From Corynebacterium maris DSM 45190 (lineage in GTDB: Bacteria > Actinomycetota > Actinomycetes > Mycobacteriales > Mycobacteriaceae), in NCBI RefSeq assembly GCF_000442645.1, contig NC_021915.1:62001-126000 (forward strand): a stretch of DNA of 64,000 nucleotides. Reading direction: 5' to 3'. Below are positions 41,755-49,841 of the stretch, in pieces (position 1 is the stretch's first letter; every line of letters starts with the position of its first letter). A program made the position numbers and the translations under genes. A model generated the notes under the pieces. It was not told the origin of the DNA. It worked only from the letters and a program-made list of their open reading frames with translations, and made no database searches.

Positions 41755-42897
41755 ATGAGCGTCACTCACCTCACCTCCCCGGCGCCGTCGACCACGGACC
41801 CGGCGCCCGTAGTACCGGCGTCGGCGTCGACGCTGGCTGACCGGGCCGAACGGGCCCGCGCCCGCCGCAACGTCCTGATCGTGACCGCCTTCGCGGTCGC
41901 CCTGGCCCTCACCGCGGTCGCGGCGCTGGGCGTCGGCCGCCTGGCGGTGCCCTTCGGCACGGCCGCCGCCGTCATCGTCGACCAGCTCGCCGGACTCGTC
42001 GGCCTGGACACCAGCTTGGCCGCTGAGGCCACCGCCGCCGAGGCCAGCGCCGTCTGGCTGATCCGTGCACCAAGGGTGGTGCTGGCCATCGTCGTCGGCG
42101 CCGCACTGGCCGTCTCCGGGGCGGTGCTGCAGAGCCTGTTCCGCAACCCGCTGGTCTCCCCGGACGTCATCGGTGTGTCCTCGGCCGCCTCCTTCGGCGG
42201 GGTGTTGACCATCCTGCTGGGCGTCGGCGGCGTGTGGCTGGTCTCCGGGGCGTTTGTCGCCGGCCTGGTCGCCGCGCTGCTGGTGCTCGCCCTGGGCCGG
42301 TTGCGCACCGGCTCGCCGATCCTGACGATCGTGCTCGGCGGCATCGTCATCTCCGCGCTGTTCAACGCGCTGGTCTCGCTGGTGACGTACCTGGCGGACC
42401 CGTACACCACCCTGCCGTCGATCACCTTCTGGCTGATGGGCTCCTTCGCCTCGACGACGTGGTCGCACGCGGCCACCGCCGTCCTGCCGATCCTGCCCTG
42501 CCTGCTCGTCGTCTTCGCGCTGCGCTGGCGGGTCAACCTGCTCTCCCTCGGCGACGACGAGGCCCGCTCCTTAGGCGTCCGCCCGGAGCGGCTGCGCATG
42601 CTGCTGATCGTGACCGTCTCGCTGCTGACCGCGGCCACCGTCGCCGTCGCCGGCGTGATCGGCTGGGTCGGCCTGGTCATCCCGCACCTGGTGCGCCTGG
42701 TGCTCGGCTCCGACAACCGCGTGCTGCTGCCGGCCTCCGCGCTGCTCGGCGGGCTGTACCTGCTGCTGATGGACACCCTCGCCCGCTCCGTGGTGGAGGT
42801 CGAAATCCCCGTGGGCATCCTCACCGCCATCATCGGCGCGCCGGTGTTCGTGTTCCTGCTGGTCGGCAAGGCGAAGGGAGGGATCTCCCGTGCTTGA
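41755..42897 (+). CDS. FecCD/BtuC-family siderophore ABC permease
   Basis: A 380-residue permease with about ten hydrophobic segments. Family segments RAPRVVLAIVVGAALAVSGAVLQSLFRNPLVSPDVIGVSSAAS and the late GWVGLVIPHLVRLVLGSDNR coupling loop are clear. A Pro/Ala/Ser-rich cytoplasmic N-terminus of about 30 residues comes first. It is 9 bp downstream of the binding protein, and its end overlaps the ATPase gene by eight bases. No second permease gene is present, so it probably works as a homodimer. Confidence 0.92.
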   Translation: MSVTHLTSPAPSTTDPAPVVPASASTLADRAERARARRNVLIVTAFAVALALTAVAALGVGRLAVPFGTAAAVIVDQLAGLVGLDTSLAAEATAAEASAVWLIRAPRVVLAIVVGAALAVSGAVLQSLFRNPLVSPDVIGVSSAASFGGVLTILLGVGGVWLVSGAFVAGLVAALLVLALGRLRTGSPILTIVLGGIVISALFNALVSLVTYLADPYTTLPSITFWLMGSFASTTWSHAATAVLPILPCLLVVFALRWRVNLLSLGDDEARSLGVRPERLRMLLIVTVSLLTAATVAVAGVIGWVGLVIPHLVRLVLGSDNRVLLPASALLGGLYLLLMDTLARSVVEVEIPVGILTAIIGAPVFVFLLVGKAKGGISRA

Positions 42898-43648
42898 GGC
42901 CACCAATGTCGGACACCGCTACCACGTCAAGGGCGACTGGCTCTTCCGCGGCCTGGACCTGACCGTCCACCCGGGGGAGGTCATCTCCGTGTTGGGCCCG
43001 AACGCCCGCGGCAAGACCACCCTGCTGACCTGCCTGGCCGGCCTCCGCACCCCGCGGGAGGGCCGCGTCGAGGTCACCGGCACGCTGGGTTTCGTCCCGC
43101 AGTCGCACGCCGCCGATCACCCTTTCACCGTCCTGGAGATGGTGCTCATGGGCCGGGCCTCCCGGGTGCGTGCCTGGTCGGTGCCCGACGAGGAAGACCA
43201 GGCCGCCGCCTGGGCGGCCCTGCACCGCGTGGGCATGGCGGACCGCGGCGCCCAGCGCTACACGGACCTCTCCGGTGGGCAACGCCAGCTGGTGCTCATG
43301 GCCCGCGCCCTGGTCTGCCGGCCGTCGGTGCTCATCCTCGACGAGCCGACCTCCGCGCTGGATCTGCGCAACCAGCGCCGCGTGCTGCTGGTGCTGCGCT
43401 CCCTGGCCGAGGAAGGCATGGGCGTCGTGTTCACCACCCACGACCCGACGCACGCGCTGCACCTCTCGCACCGCACCCTGCGGATGGAAGACGAGCTCAC
43501 TTTAGGTCCCACCGCGCAGCTGCTCACCGCGGAAAGCCTGACCGGCATGTACCGGGTGCCGGTGCTGACCACCCCGGTGCACTTCGCCTCCGGCGTCCGC
43601 CCGGTCGTGGCCCCGGACCTGCTGTCCGAACCGGAAAGGACGCCATGA
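42890..43648 (+). CDS. Siderophore ABC transporter ATP-binding protein
   Basis: A 252-residue ATPase of the FecE/FhuC type. Walker A reads GPNARGKT (36-43), with Ala in place of the usual fourth-position Gly. The signature LSGGQRQLVLMARAL and Walker B VLILDEPTS are normal. The GTG start overlaps the permease end, and the stop overlaps the next gene's ATG, so translation is coupled through the operon. Confidence 0.92.
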   Translation: MLEATNVGHRYHVKGDWLFRGLDLTVHPGEVISVLGPNARGKTTLLTCLAGLRTPREGRVEVTGTLGFVPQSHAADHPFTVLEMVLMGRASRVRAWSVPDEEDQAAAWAALHRVGMADRGAQRYTDLSGGQRQLVLMARALVCRPSVLILDEPTSALDLRNQRRVLLVLRSLAEEGMGVVFTTHDPTHALHLSHRTLRMEDELTLGPTAQLLTAESLTGMYRVPVLTTPVHFASGVRPVVAPDLLSEPERTP

Positions 43649-44265
43649 CTATTCTGCGACTTTCGCAACGCCCCGGCGAGGAGCTGTCCGCCGACGGGCG
43701 GGTGCGCACGATCGACGTCTACGACCTCGACGCCGTCGAACTCACCGACTACTCCGGGCTGCTTGTCGACGCCTCCTGCGACCAGCGCTTCCTCGCCGCC
43801 CGCCGCGACCGGCTGAGCACCTGGGTGCACGCCGGGGGCCGGGCCGTGGCCAACGGCCACCCCATTGAACGCTGGCTCGACGGCATACCGGCCCACCGCA
43901 CACTCGAGTTCCACACCCCGGCCGACCTGTGGCTTCATGAACTGGCCGAGCACCCGATCTGGGCCGGGGTGGATCGCCGTGACCTGATCTTCCGCACCGG
44001 TGTACCCGGCGCCCATTCCTTCCAGCGGCTCCAAGAGATCGGGGTCGCCGGGTTCTACGCCCACGCCTACCTGGTGGACCTTCCCGACGGCGCCACGGCG
44101 ATCACCGGCATCGGGCAAGGCCGCCTGCCCGTCGACGTCGCCTGGCCCTTAGGCGACGGCGAGGTGGTGCTGCACATCGGCAACGACCTGACCGGCTTCG
44201 CCGTCCCAGGCGCCACCACCGAGCACCTGGCCGAGCGCACACTGACCTACCTGGAGAAACGATGA
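43645..44265 (+). CDS. Unknown protein coupled to the siderophore importer (A)
   Basis: A 206-residue cytoplasmic protein without signal peptide or membrane segments. Its pattern (LTDYSGLLVDASCDQRFLAARRDRLSTWVHAGGRAVANGHP) resembles a DJ-1/ThuA-like or amidotransferase-like alpha/beta fold, and a similar pattern (LDDYDAVYVAARLHPAVRRRIAPVLVDFLSRDGARMYVDGE) is in the next gene, so the two are distant relatives. It has AAAGGA upstream and a four-base overlap with the ATPase gene. The position suggests a job in siderophore use, such as iron release, but no catalytic motif is recognised. Confidence 0.75.
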   Translation: MTILRLSQRPGEELSADGRVRTIDVYDLDAVELTDYSGLLVDASCDQRFLAARRDRLSTWVHAGGRAVANGHPIERWLDGIPAHRTLEFHTPADLWLHELAEHPIWAGVDRRDLIFRTGVPGAHSFQRLQEIGVAGFYAHAYLVDLPDGATAITGIGQGRLPVDVAWPLGDGEVVLHIGNDLTGFAVPGATTEHLAERTLTYLEKR

Positions 44266-44945
44266 AGACGTCGACGACCCCGCCGCGGCGGATCGCGTTC
44301 GTGCACACCGGCAGCCACTTCCACTTGGCCACGCTGAAAGATCCGGCGGTGGTGGCCCTGGACGTCGCCGACGTCTATGCCCCGGAACTTCAGCCGGGCG
44401 GGCTGGACGACTACGACGCCGTCTACGTCGCCGCCCGACTGCACCCCGCGGTGCGCCGGCGCATCGCCCCGGTGCTGGTGGATTTTCTGTCCCGCGACGG
44501 CGCGCGGATGTACGTCGACGGGGAGAACGGGGTGGGTGACTGGTTGCCCGGCACCACCGAGGTTCGCCGCGGCACCAACTTCTGGGCCTGGCGCGTCGGC
44601 GAGGACGTCGGCAGGCGCTCGGTGAACACCGACCATCCGTTCTGGCGGCGGTTGAGCGGACGTGCCGTGCACTGGCACTACCACGGCGTGCTGGATCACC
44701 CGGCGGTCGCGACGCCGCTGGTGGCGCTGGCGGACCCGCAGTCAGAGCACTCGGCGGCCGATCCGTGGGGGCTGGAGTACCGGGCGATCCCGGGGCACCG
44801 CAACACCCTGATGTACTACGACGAGCAGACCTTCCCCGCCGAGTTGGTGGTCAGCACCATGGACGCCTCCTACCACCATGGATCCGGCTTCATGCCCGGG
44901 GCCAGCCAACTGCTCTACCGGATGTTTCGCTGGCTGGGGGAGTAG
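44262..44945 (+). CDS. Unknown protein coupled to the siderophore importer (B)
   Basis: A 227-residue cytoplasmic protein, coupled by a four-base overlap with gene A. It has a strand-turn start (RRIAFVHTGSHFH), a conserved-looking His-rich segment (AVHWHYHGVLDHP) and a terminal HHGSGFMPGASQLLYRMFRWL. The fold may be ThuA/GATase-like. The histidines could bind metal. It is the last gene of the iron-regulated operon; the function is unknown and is inferred only from its neighbours. Confidence 0.75.
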   Translation: MKTSTTPPRRIAFVHTGSHFHLATLKDPAVVALDVADVYAPELQPGGLDDYDAVYVAARLHPAVRRRIAPVLVDFLSRDGARMYVDGENGVGDWLPGTTEVRRGTNFWAWRVGEDVGRRSVNTDHPFWRRLSGRAVHWHYHGVLDHPAVATPLVALADPQSEHSAADPWGLEYRAIPGHRNTLMYYDEQTFPAELVVSTMDASYHHGSGFMPGASQLLYRMFRWLGE

Positions 44946-44977
44946 GCGCGGGCCCGGGGCGTCGATAAGTGGAGAGG

Positions 44978-46039
44978 CTACTTTTTGCCGTGCGGCACGA
45001 TGACGGCGCGGCCGGAGAGCTTGCCGTCGACCAGCAGCTGGTAGGCCTCCAGCGCGTCGTCGAGCGAGTAGCGGGTGACCTGCGGGGAGATCTGGCCCGC
45101 GGCGTACATGTCGACGACCTCATGCAGCTCTTCGACGGTGCCCCAGTAGGTGCTGACCAGCTCCGCCTCGTACGGGGTGCCCAAAAACGCCCACTCGTAC
45201 GGCGAGAGGTTGCCGATGCCCACGATCGTCACGCGCGACTGGCGGGCGGCCGTGTCCATGGCGGTCTTGACGGTGGCGCCCACGCCGACGAAGTCGAAGG
45301 CCGCGTCCACGCCCTTGCCGCCGGTGATCTCGAGGATGCGCTCGACCTGGCCCTCGCCGCCCGGCACGGTGATCGCGCCGAGCTTCTCCGCCTCGGCCAT
45401 GGCGTCTTCCTTCATGTCCGTGGCAATGATCGTCGCACCCGTCAGGGCCTTGAGGATCTGCACGCCCACCAGGCCCAGACCGCCCAGGCCGATGACCAGC
45501 GCGAACTTGCCGCCGCCGTTCAAGTGCGGCAGCGCCAACTTGATCGCGTGGTACGGGGTCAGTCCGGCGTCGGCCAGCGGGGCCGCGTCGATCGGGTCGA
45601 CCTCACCCAACGGGACCAGGTTGCGCGCCGGGGCGACGACGTATTCCGCCATGCCGCCGTCCAGTCCCAGGCCGACGCCCGCGTAGTCCATCTTCGCGGC
45701 GTTCTCGCAGTAGGTGTCCTGGCCGCGCGTGCACGCGCGGCACACCCCGCAGCCCACCGGCCCGTAGATCAGGTAGGCAGCGCCGTGCTCGATGCCCTTG
45801 ACGCCCTCACCGAGTTCCTCGACCCAGCCGGAGGTCTCGTGCCCGAGGGTGAACTCCGGGTCCATCTGCGGGTTCAGGCCCTCCTCGAACTCGTCGAAGA
45901 TGGCCACATCGGAGTGGCAGGCGCCGGCGCCGGCGACCTTGAGCAGCACCTCGCCGGGGCCCGGGGTCGGCTTGGGCACGTCCTTCAGGGACGGGAAAGT
46001 CTTGTACGCGGTGTGGACGACGGCTTTCATGGTGGTCAT
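44978..46039 (-). CDS. Zinc-dependent alcohol dehydrogenase (MDR family)
   Basis: A 353-residue medium-chain dehydrogenase. Catalytic zinc ligands are Cys41 in GACHSD, His67-Glu68 in GHE and likely a later Cys/Asp; the structural zinc site is Cys97, Cys100, Cys103 and Cys111. The NAD motif GLGGLG follows. Length and motifs fit AdhA-type alcohol dehydrogenases. AGGAG precedes the ATG at 46039, which decides this start over a longer frame. It is monocistronic between the siderophore operon and the sirtuin gene. The physiological substrate is a short alcohol or aldehyde. Confidence 0.9.
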   Translation of the reverse strand: MTTMKAVVHTAYKTFPSLKDVPKPTPGPGEVLLKVAGAGACHSDVAIFDEFEEGLNPQMDPEFTLGHETSGWVEELGEGVKGIEHGAAYLIYGPVGCGVCRACTRGQDTYCENAAKMDYAGVGLGLDGGMAEYVVAPARNLVPLGEVDPIDAAPLADAGLTPYHAIKLALPHLNGGGKFALVIGLGGLGLVGVQILKALTGATIIATDMKEDAMAEAEKLGAITVPGGEGQVERILEITGGKGVDAAFDFVGVGATVKTAMDTAARQSRVTIVGIGNLSPYEWAFLGTPYEAELVSTYWGTVEELHEVVDMYAAGQISPQVTRYSLDDALEAYQLLVDGKLSGRAVIVPHGKK

Positions 46040-46115
46040 GCTGAGCTCCTCGAGTCGTGAACGATTGTCCAGACTCCGATGATAATCACGATTCACCTTC
46101 CCGGCAGGGCGGCGT

Positions 46116-46121
46116 TAGATT
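46116..46121 (+). promoter_or_regulatory. Candidate -10 element of the sirtuin gene (leaderless)
   Basis: TAGATT lies at -13 to -8 from the GTG at 46129 and fits TANNNT. No Shine-Dalgarno sequence is visible, supporting a leaderless mRNA and this GTG start. Confidence 0.5.
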
Positions 46122-46128
46122 GTCCCTT

Positions 46129-47064
46129 GTGAGCTCTTTCCACGACCCGGCCGTCCAACGCGTGCACTCCTCGGCGTTGCGCTCCATCGCCCGGGTGGTC
46201 GACGAAACCGTCGCCCCCACCCCGGGGAAGGACGCGCTGGCGCAGATCACCGCACAACTGCGCGCCGGCCCCGCCCTGGTGCTGACCGGCGCCGGGGTCT
46301 CCACCGACTCCGGCATCCCCGACTACCGCTCCGCCGGCGGGCGCCTGCGCACCGGACGCCCGATGACCTACCAGGAATTCCGCCACGACCCGGCCGCCTC
46401 CCACCGCTACTGGGCGCGCGGCTTCATCGGCTGGCGCACCATGCGCGCCGCCCACCCGAACCGCACCCACTACGCACTCGTCGAGCTGGAGCGCGCCGGG
46501 CTGCTTCGCGGGGTGGTCACCCAAAACGTCGACGGCTTACACCGCGCCGCCGGCACCGAACGGCTCATCCACCTGCACGGCGACATGGAGCACGTCGTCT
46601 GCCTCGACTGCGGGGCCGTCGAGGACCGCGCGCTTTTCGACGCCCGCCTCACCGCCGCCAACCCCGGCTACCGGGAGTCGATCGTCGTGGATGAATCCAT
46701 GGTCAACCCCGACGGCGACGTCACCCTGGATCAGAAGACCATCGACCGTTTCGTCATGGCCGGGTGCCACGTGTGCGGGTCGCGGCGGCTGAAGCCGGAC
46801 GTGGTCTACTTCGGGGAATCGGTGCCGGCGTGGCGTCGTCACGCCGCCGACCGGCTGCTGGCCGAGTCGTCCTCGCTGCTGATCGCCGGGTCGTCGTTGG
46901 CGGTGATGAGCGGCTACCGCTTCGTGCTCGAGGCCCGTAAGGCGGGCAAACGCGTCGCCGTGATCAACGGCGGGCCGGGCCGCGGCGACGCGAAGGCGGA
47001 CACGGTGTGGCGCACCCGCGTGGGTCCGGCCTTCGACGATCTGTTGGACGCGCTCGAGCTATAA
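46129..47064 (+). CDS. NAD-dependent protein deacylase, Sir2 family
   Basis: A 311-residue sirtuin. NAD-binding motif GAGVSTDSGIPDYR at 54-67, QNVDGLH at 132-138 and catalytic His150 in HLHGDM are present; zinc is held by Cys158, Cys161, Cys213 and Cys216. An insert of about 30 residues lies between the cysteine pairs, so it belongs to a larger-than-minimal type. It removes acetyl or longer acyl groups from protein lysines in the cytoplasm. The GTG start is favoured by the -10-like TAGATT at the leaderless spacing; a frame starting at 46057 would have an odd leader. Confidence 0.9.
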   Translation: MSSFHDPAVQRVHSSALRSIARVVDETVAPTPGKDALAQITAQLRAGPALVLTGAGVSTDSGIPDYRSAGGRLRTGRPMTYQEFRHDPAASHRYWARGFIGWRTMRAAHPNRTHYALVELERAGLLRGVVTQNVDGLHRAAGTERLIHLHGDMEHVVCLDCGAVEDRALFDARLTAANPGYRESIVVDESMVNPDGDVTLDQKTIDRFVMAGCHVCGSRRLKPDVVYFGESVPAWRRHAADRLLAESSSLLIAGSSLAVMSGYRFVLEARKAGKRVAVINGGPGRGDAKADTVWRTRVGPAFDDLLDALEL

Positions 47065-47119
47065 GGGTTTTCGCGTACTTTGGGGCGCACACCGCACACC
47101 TCAATGAAAGGCCCTGGCC

Positions 47120-48376
47120 ATGCTCCGCCTCGAACAGATGGTGAACTTCGTCCGCGACGGCTACCTTTTCGCCTCCCGCACCCGCAGCCGCGCCGGCGTG
47201 GCGCCCGACTCCCACGAACCCGTCGCCCTGCGCATGATGGGAAGCCGCGCCGTCTTGGTCCGCGGGGAAGAAGGCGTGCGCGCCTTCTACGACACCGACC
47301 GCATGCAGCGCGACGGCGCCATGCCCGCCTTCATCCGCGGCCCCCTCTTCGGCCCCGGGGCGGTGCACGGCCTCGACGGGGAAGAACACGCCGTGCGCAA
47401 AAACGCGCTGGCCGACATGGCCTACGACGATGACCGCGTCGAAAGCTTCAAGACACTCGTCGCCGAGGAACTCGAGACCATCCTCGCCGGATGGCGCGGC
47501 GGCTCCGGCACCGTCCACGAGGACACCGCCCTGGCCTACGGGCGCGCCGCCCTCCGCTGGGCCGGCCTACCGATCTCCACGAAGGAGATGGACCGCCAGA
47601 TCCGCCGCATGCACCGCCTGCTGGACAACTTCGGCCAACCGTCGCGCAACGTCATCGGCTGGATCGAGCGCTACCGCCTCGACAAGTGGGCCGGGCAGCT
47701 GATCACCGACGTGCGCTCCGGCAAGGTCCAGGCCGAGCCGGACTCCGTGCTCTCCCACATGGCCGACCTGCGCGGACCCGACGGGGAACTCGTCGACGCC
47801 CGCACCGCCGGCGTCGAACTACAAAACCTTACCCGCCCCACCGTCGCCGTCGCCCGCTTCGCCGCCTTCGCCGCCACCGCTCTGGTCGACCACCCCGAAT
47901 GGGTCGCACGCATCCGCACCGCCGCCGGCGAAAACCTCATCGACGTCCCCGAGGCGACCGCCTTCGCCCAGGAAGTCCGCCGCACCTACCCGTTCGTGCC
48001 GATGCTGCCCGCCAAAGCCAAGGAAGACACCGAGATCTCCGGCTGCCCGGTGAAAAAGGGCCAGCGCGTGCTGCTGGACTTCGTCGGCACCCTGACCTCC
48101 CCGAAGGAATGGGAGGACGCCGGCTCCTTCAACCCGGAACGCTTCCTCGAGGTCGACGACGCCGAAGACCTGGTCGCCTTCATCCCGCAGGGCGGGGGCG
48201 ACGTCCGCGCCGGGCACCGCTGCCCGGGCGAGAAGATCGCGGTCACCGCCTTATCCGCCGCGGTGGCGGCGCTGTGCCGGCCGGGGGTGCACATCTCCGG
48301 TGAGACGGAAGACCGCACTTTCCCGTGGACGCAGATGCTCACCCGCCCCTCGACCGGGGTGCGGGTCAGCGCCTAG
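47120..48376 (+). CDS. CYP152-family fatty acid peroxygenase/decarboxylase-type P450
   Basis: A 418-residue P450 of the hydrogen-peroxide-using CYP152 family (P450 BS-beta, OleT). The heme loop is FIPQGGGDVRAGHRCPGE with Cys368. The substrate-carboxylate motif is Arg239-Pro240 in NLTRPTVAVARF. The residue lining the distal pocket is His83 in LFGPGAVHGLDG, with Phe77 before it; in OleT the equivalents are His85, Phe79 and Arg245, while BS-beta has Gln85. The enzyme may therefore make terminal alkenes or hydroxy acids from fatty acids. AAAGG precedes the start, 55 bp after the sirtuin. Confidence 0.9.
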   Translation: MLRLEQMVNFVRDGYLFASRTRSRAGVAPDSHEPVALRMMGSRAVLVRGEEGVRAFYDTDRMQRDGAMPAFIRGPLFGPGAVHGLDGEEHAVRKNALADMAYDDDRVESFKTLVAEELETILAGWRGGSGTVHEDTALAYGRAALRWAGLPISTKEMDRQIRRMHRLLDNFGQPSRNVIGWIERYRLDKWAGQLITDVRSGKVQAEPDSVLSHMADLRGPDGELVDARTAGVELQNLTRPTVAVARFAAFAATALVDHPEWVARIRTAAGENLIDVPEATAFAQEVRRTYPFVPMLPAKAKEDTEISGCPVKKGQRVLLDFVGTLTSPKEWEDAGSFNPERFLEVDDAEDLVAFIPQGGGDVRAGHRCPGEKIAVTALSAAVAALCRPGVHISGETEDRTFPWTQMLTRPSTGVRVSA

Positions 48377-48396
48377 TTTTCGTAGTTTCCCGGTCT

Positions 48397-48438
48397 TTGA
48401 TCCAGGTCAAGGAACCTTCGCCGGAGTGGTCCTACAGT
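48397..48438 (+). promoter_or_regulatory. FNR/CRP-like box and -10 element of the HMA gene
   Basis: TTGATCCAGGTCAA (48397-48410) matches the FNR box TTGAT-N4-ATCAA at nine of ten bases. TACAGT (48433-48438) starts about 30 bp from the box centre, the spacing of a class II activator promoter (box near -41). The flanking bases are also shared with the box at 49748: TTGATCYAGGTCAAGGAAC in both. Confidence 0.6.
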
Positions 48439-48482
48439 CAGAGTCGTCAGAGAAAAACACCAGTAGACAAGGACTGATGACG

Positions 48483-48716
48483 ATGACTGCTCCGGCCATC
48501 AAAAACACCACCCTGCGTTCCGACGACTTCTCCTGCCCGTCGTGCGTGAACAAGATTGAAACCAAGCTCGGCGGCCTGGAAGGTGTGCAGGAGGCGGAAG
48601 TGAAGTTCTCCTCCGGGCGCATCATGGTCAAGCACGACCCGCAGGTCGCGACCGTTCGTGACTTGGTGGACGCCGTCGCCGAGGTCGGCTTCCAGGCGAA
48701 ACCGTCGGCGATCTGA
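48483..48716 (+). CDS. Heavy-metal-associated (HMA) domain protein, metallochaperone
   Basis: A 77-residue single HMA domain with the metal motif SCPSC (Cys18, Cys21) and the usual beta-alpha-beta-beta-alpha-beta length. Such proteins carry Cu(I) or Zn(II) to a membrane ATPase or act as a regulator partner. The ATG at 48483 is 9 bp after AAGGA, which is better than the ATG at 48477 (3 bp). The P-type ATPase at 49842-51746 lacks an HMA domain of its own and stands behind a nearly identical FNR-like box, so the two probably work together. Confidence 0.88.
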   Translation: MTAPAIKNTTLRSDDFSCPSCVNKIETKLGGLEGVQEAEVKFSSGRIMVKHDPQVATVRDLVDAVAEVGFQAKPSAI

Positions 48717-48738
48717 GCCGCCGCAGCGCAGTAACACA

Positions 48739-48787
48739 GCAGGCCTGCACCGAGAGGGAAAACTCTTCTCCCTCGGCGCAGGCCTGC
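48739..48787. terminator. Two-part bidirectional terminator between convergent genes
   Basis: GCAGGCCTGC repeats (48739-48748 and 48778-48787), themselves palindromic, flank a CCGAGAGGGA/TCTCCCTCGG stem. The whole forms a long hairpin between the convergent HMA and esterase genes. Confidence 0.8.
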
Positions 48788-48794
48788 AGGCGTT

Positions 48795-49718
48795 TTACAG
48801 CGAGCGGAAGAACTCGACGGCCAAGGCGGTGGCGCTCGGGGCCTGGAACCAGGTGTGCCCGCCATTATGGACTTCTACGACGGAGGCGGGCACGTCGCAG
48901 TCAGCCGGGGTGCGCACCGTGGAATTCATGACTGCGTCGTCTTGCTCGGTGACGGCGGTCATGTCGCAGCCGTTGCGTTCTCCGAAGGTGTGGAGGACGG
49001 CGTCCACGGACTGATAGTCGGCGTCGTGGCGTACCCCGCCCTCGTAGGCGACCACGGGGTCATCGTCGGCGTGGATGAGCAGGGTGGGCACCTGGCCCTT
49101 AGCGCAGTCGGTGACGGTGGGGTTGTAGTAGGCGCCGGCCACGGCCACGATGCCCGCGACCGTACCGGGGTTCTGGCAGGCCAGGCCCGCGGCCATGCCG
49201 CCGCCATTGGACAACCCGGAGGCAAAGACCTGCTCCCGGTCGATGGAGTAGCGCTCATCCAGGTCGTCGAGGACCCGGTGGATGTAGGCGACGTCGTCTT
49301 CCCGGCTGGTCTGGGCGTAGGTCGCACCGCCCCAGGCGTTGTCCACCCCTTGGCCGTAGACGACGATCGCGTCGTCGCCGACGGCGTTATGCAACTGGGC
49401 GTAAGCGGCATGGTTTTCCGCGGTCTCGCCCCAGCCGCCGAAGCTCATGATCACCGGGTAAGCACGCGTCGGATCGAAACCGTCCGGCAGCGCGACCCGG
49501 TAGGAGCGGTCGCCGATGTGGTGCTGCTCGGTGGACAGGAGCACTTCCGCCTCGCCGAACGAGGAGGGAAGCGAGGAGGACGGGGGAATGTAGGACTCGA
49601 ACGCGGAGACGAGTTCGGAGGAGGACAGCTGGGGGACCTGGGCGCTGGCGGCGGGGGCGGCGATGGTCAGGGCAGCAAGCCCCGCGGCGGTGGCGAGGGC
49701 GGTGCGGAGAGCAGACAT
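48795..49718 (-). CDS. Secreted PHB-depolymerase-like esterase (LpqC type)
   Basis: A 307-residue secreted alpha/beta hydrolase. The signal peptide ends at ASA near residue 26. The nucleophile is Ser170 in GLSNGGG, the acid lies in HADDDP, and the catalytic His is in NGGHTW near the end. Several cysteines (ACQNPG, DCAKG, NGCD, DCDVP) could form disulfides. The family includes feruloyl esterases, acetylxylan esterases and PHB depolymerases. It lies between the HMA gene and the ATPase on the opposite strand; no functional link is evident. Confidence 0.85.
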   Translation of the reverse strand: MSALRTALATAAGLAALTIAAPAASAQVPQLSSSELVSAFESYIPPSSSLPSSFGEAEVLLSTEQHHIGDRSYRVALPDGFDPTRAYPVIMSFGGWGETAENHAAYAQLHNAVGDDAIVVYGQGVDNAWGGATYAQTSREDDVAYIHRVLDDLDERYSIDREQVFASGLSNGGGMAAGLACQNPGTVAGIVAVAGAYYNPTVTDCAKGQVPTLLIHADDDPVVAYEGGVRHDADYQSVDAVLHTFGERNGCDMTAVTEQDDAVMNSTVRTPADCDVPASVVEVHNGGHTWFQAPSATALAVEFFRSL

Positions 49719-49747
49719 ACCCGCCCATTGAAGCAGCTTTCCGCTTC

Positions 49748-49787
49748 TTGATCTAGGTCAAGGAACTTATTCAATGATTCTCATAAC
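49748..49787 (+). promoter_or_regulatory. FNR/CRP-like box and -10 element of the metal ATPase gene
   Basis: TTGATCTAGGTCAA (49748-49761) matches the FNR box at nine of ten bases. Together with its flank GGAAC it is identical at 18 of 19 bases with the box at 48397. CATAAC (49782-49787) lies about 28 bp from the box centre, again the class II spacing. The start codon is 81 bp downstream of the box, versus 73 bp for the HMA gene. Confidence 0.6.
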
Positions 49788-49841
49788 TTTATAGGTGTCA
49801 AAGGAAATGCCTTTGAGCACTGAAGTCAAAGGAAAGAAACC

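Noticed and set aside
40564..42468. 634-codon minus-strand frame across the siderophore importer genes
   Set aside because: Repetitive Gly/Arg/Asp/Gln composition, no start signal, opposite a clear ABC transporter operon.
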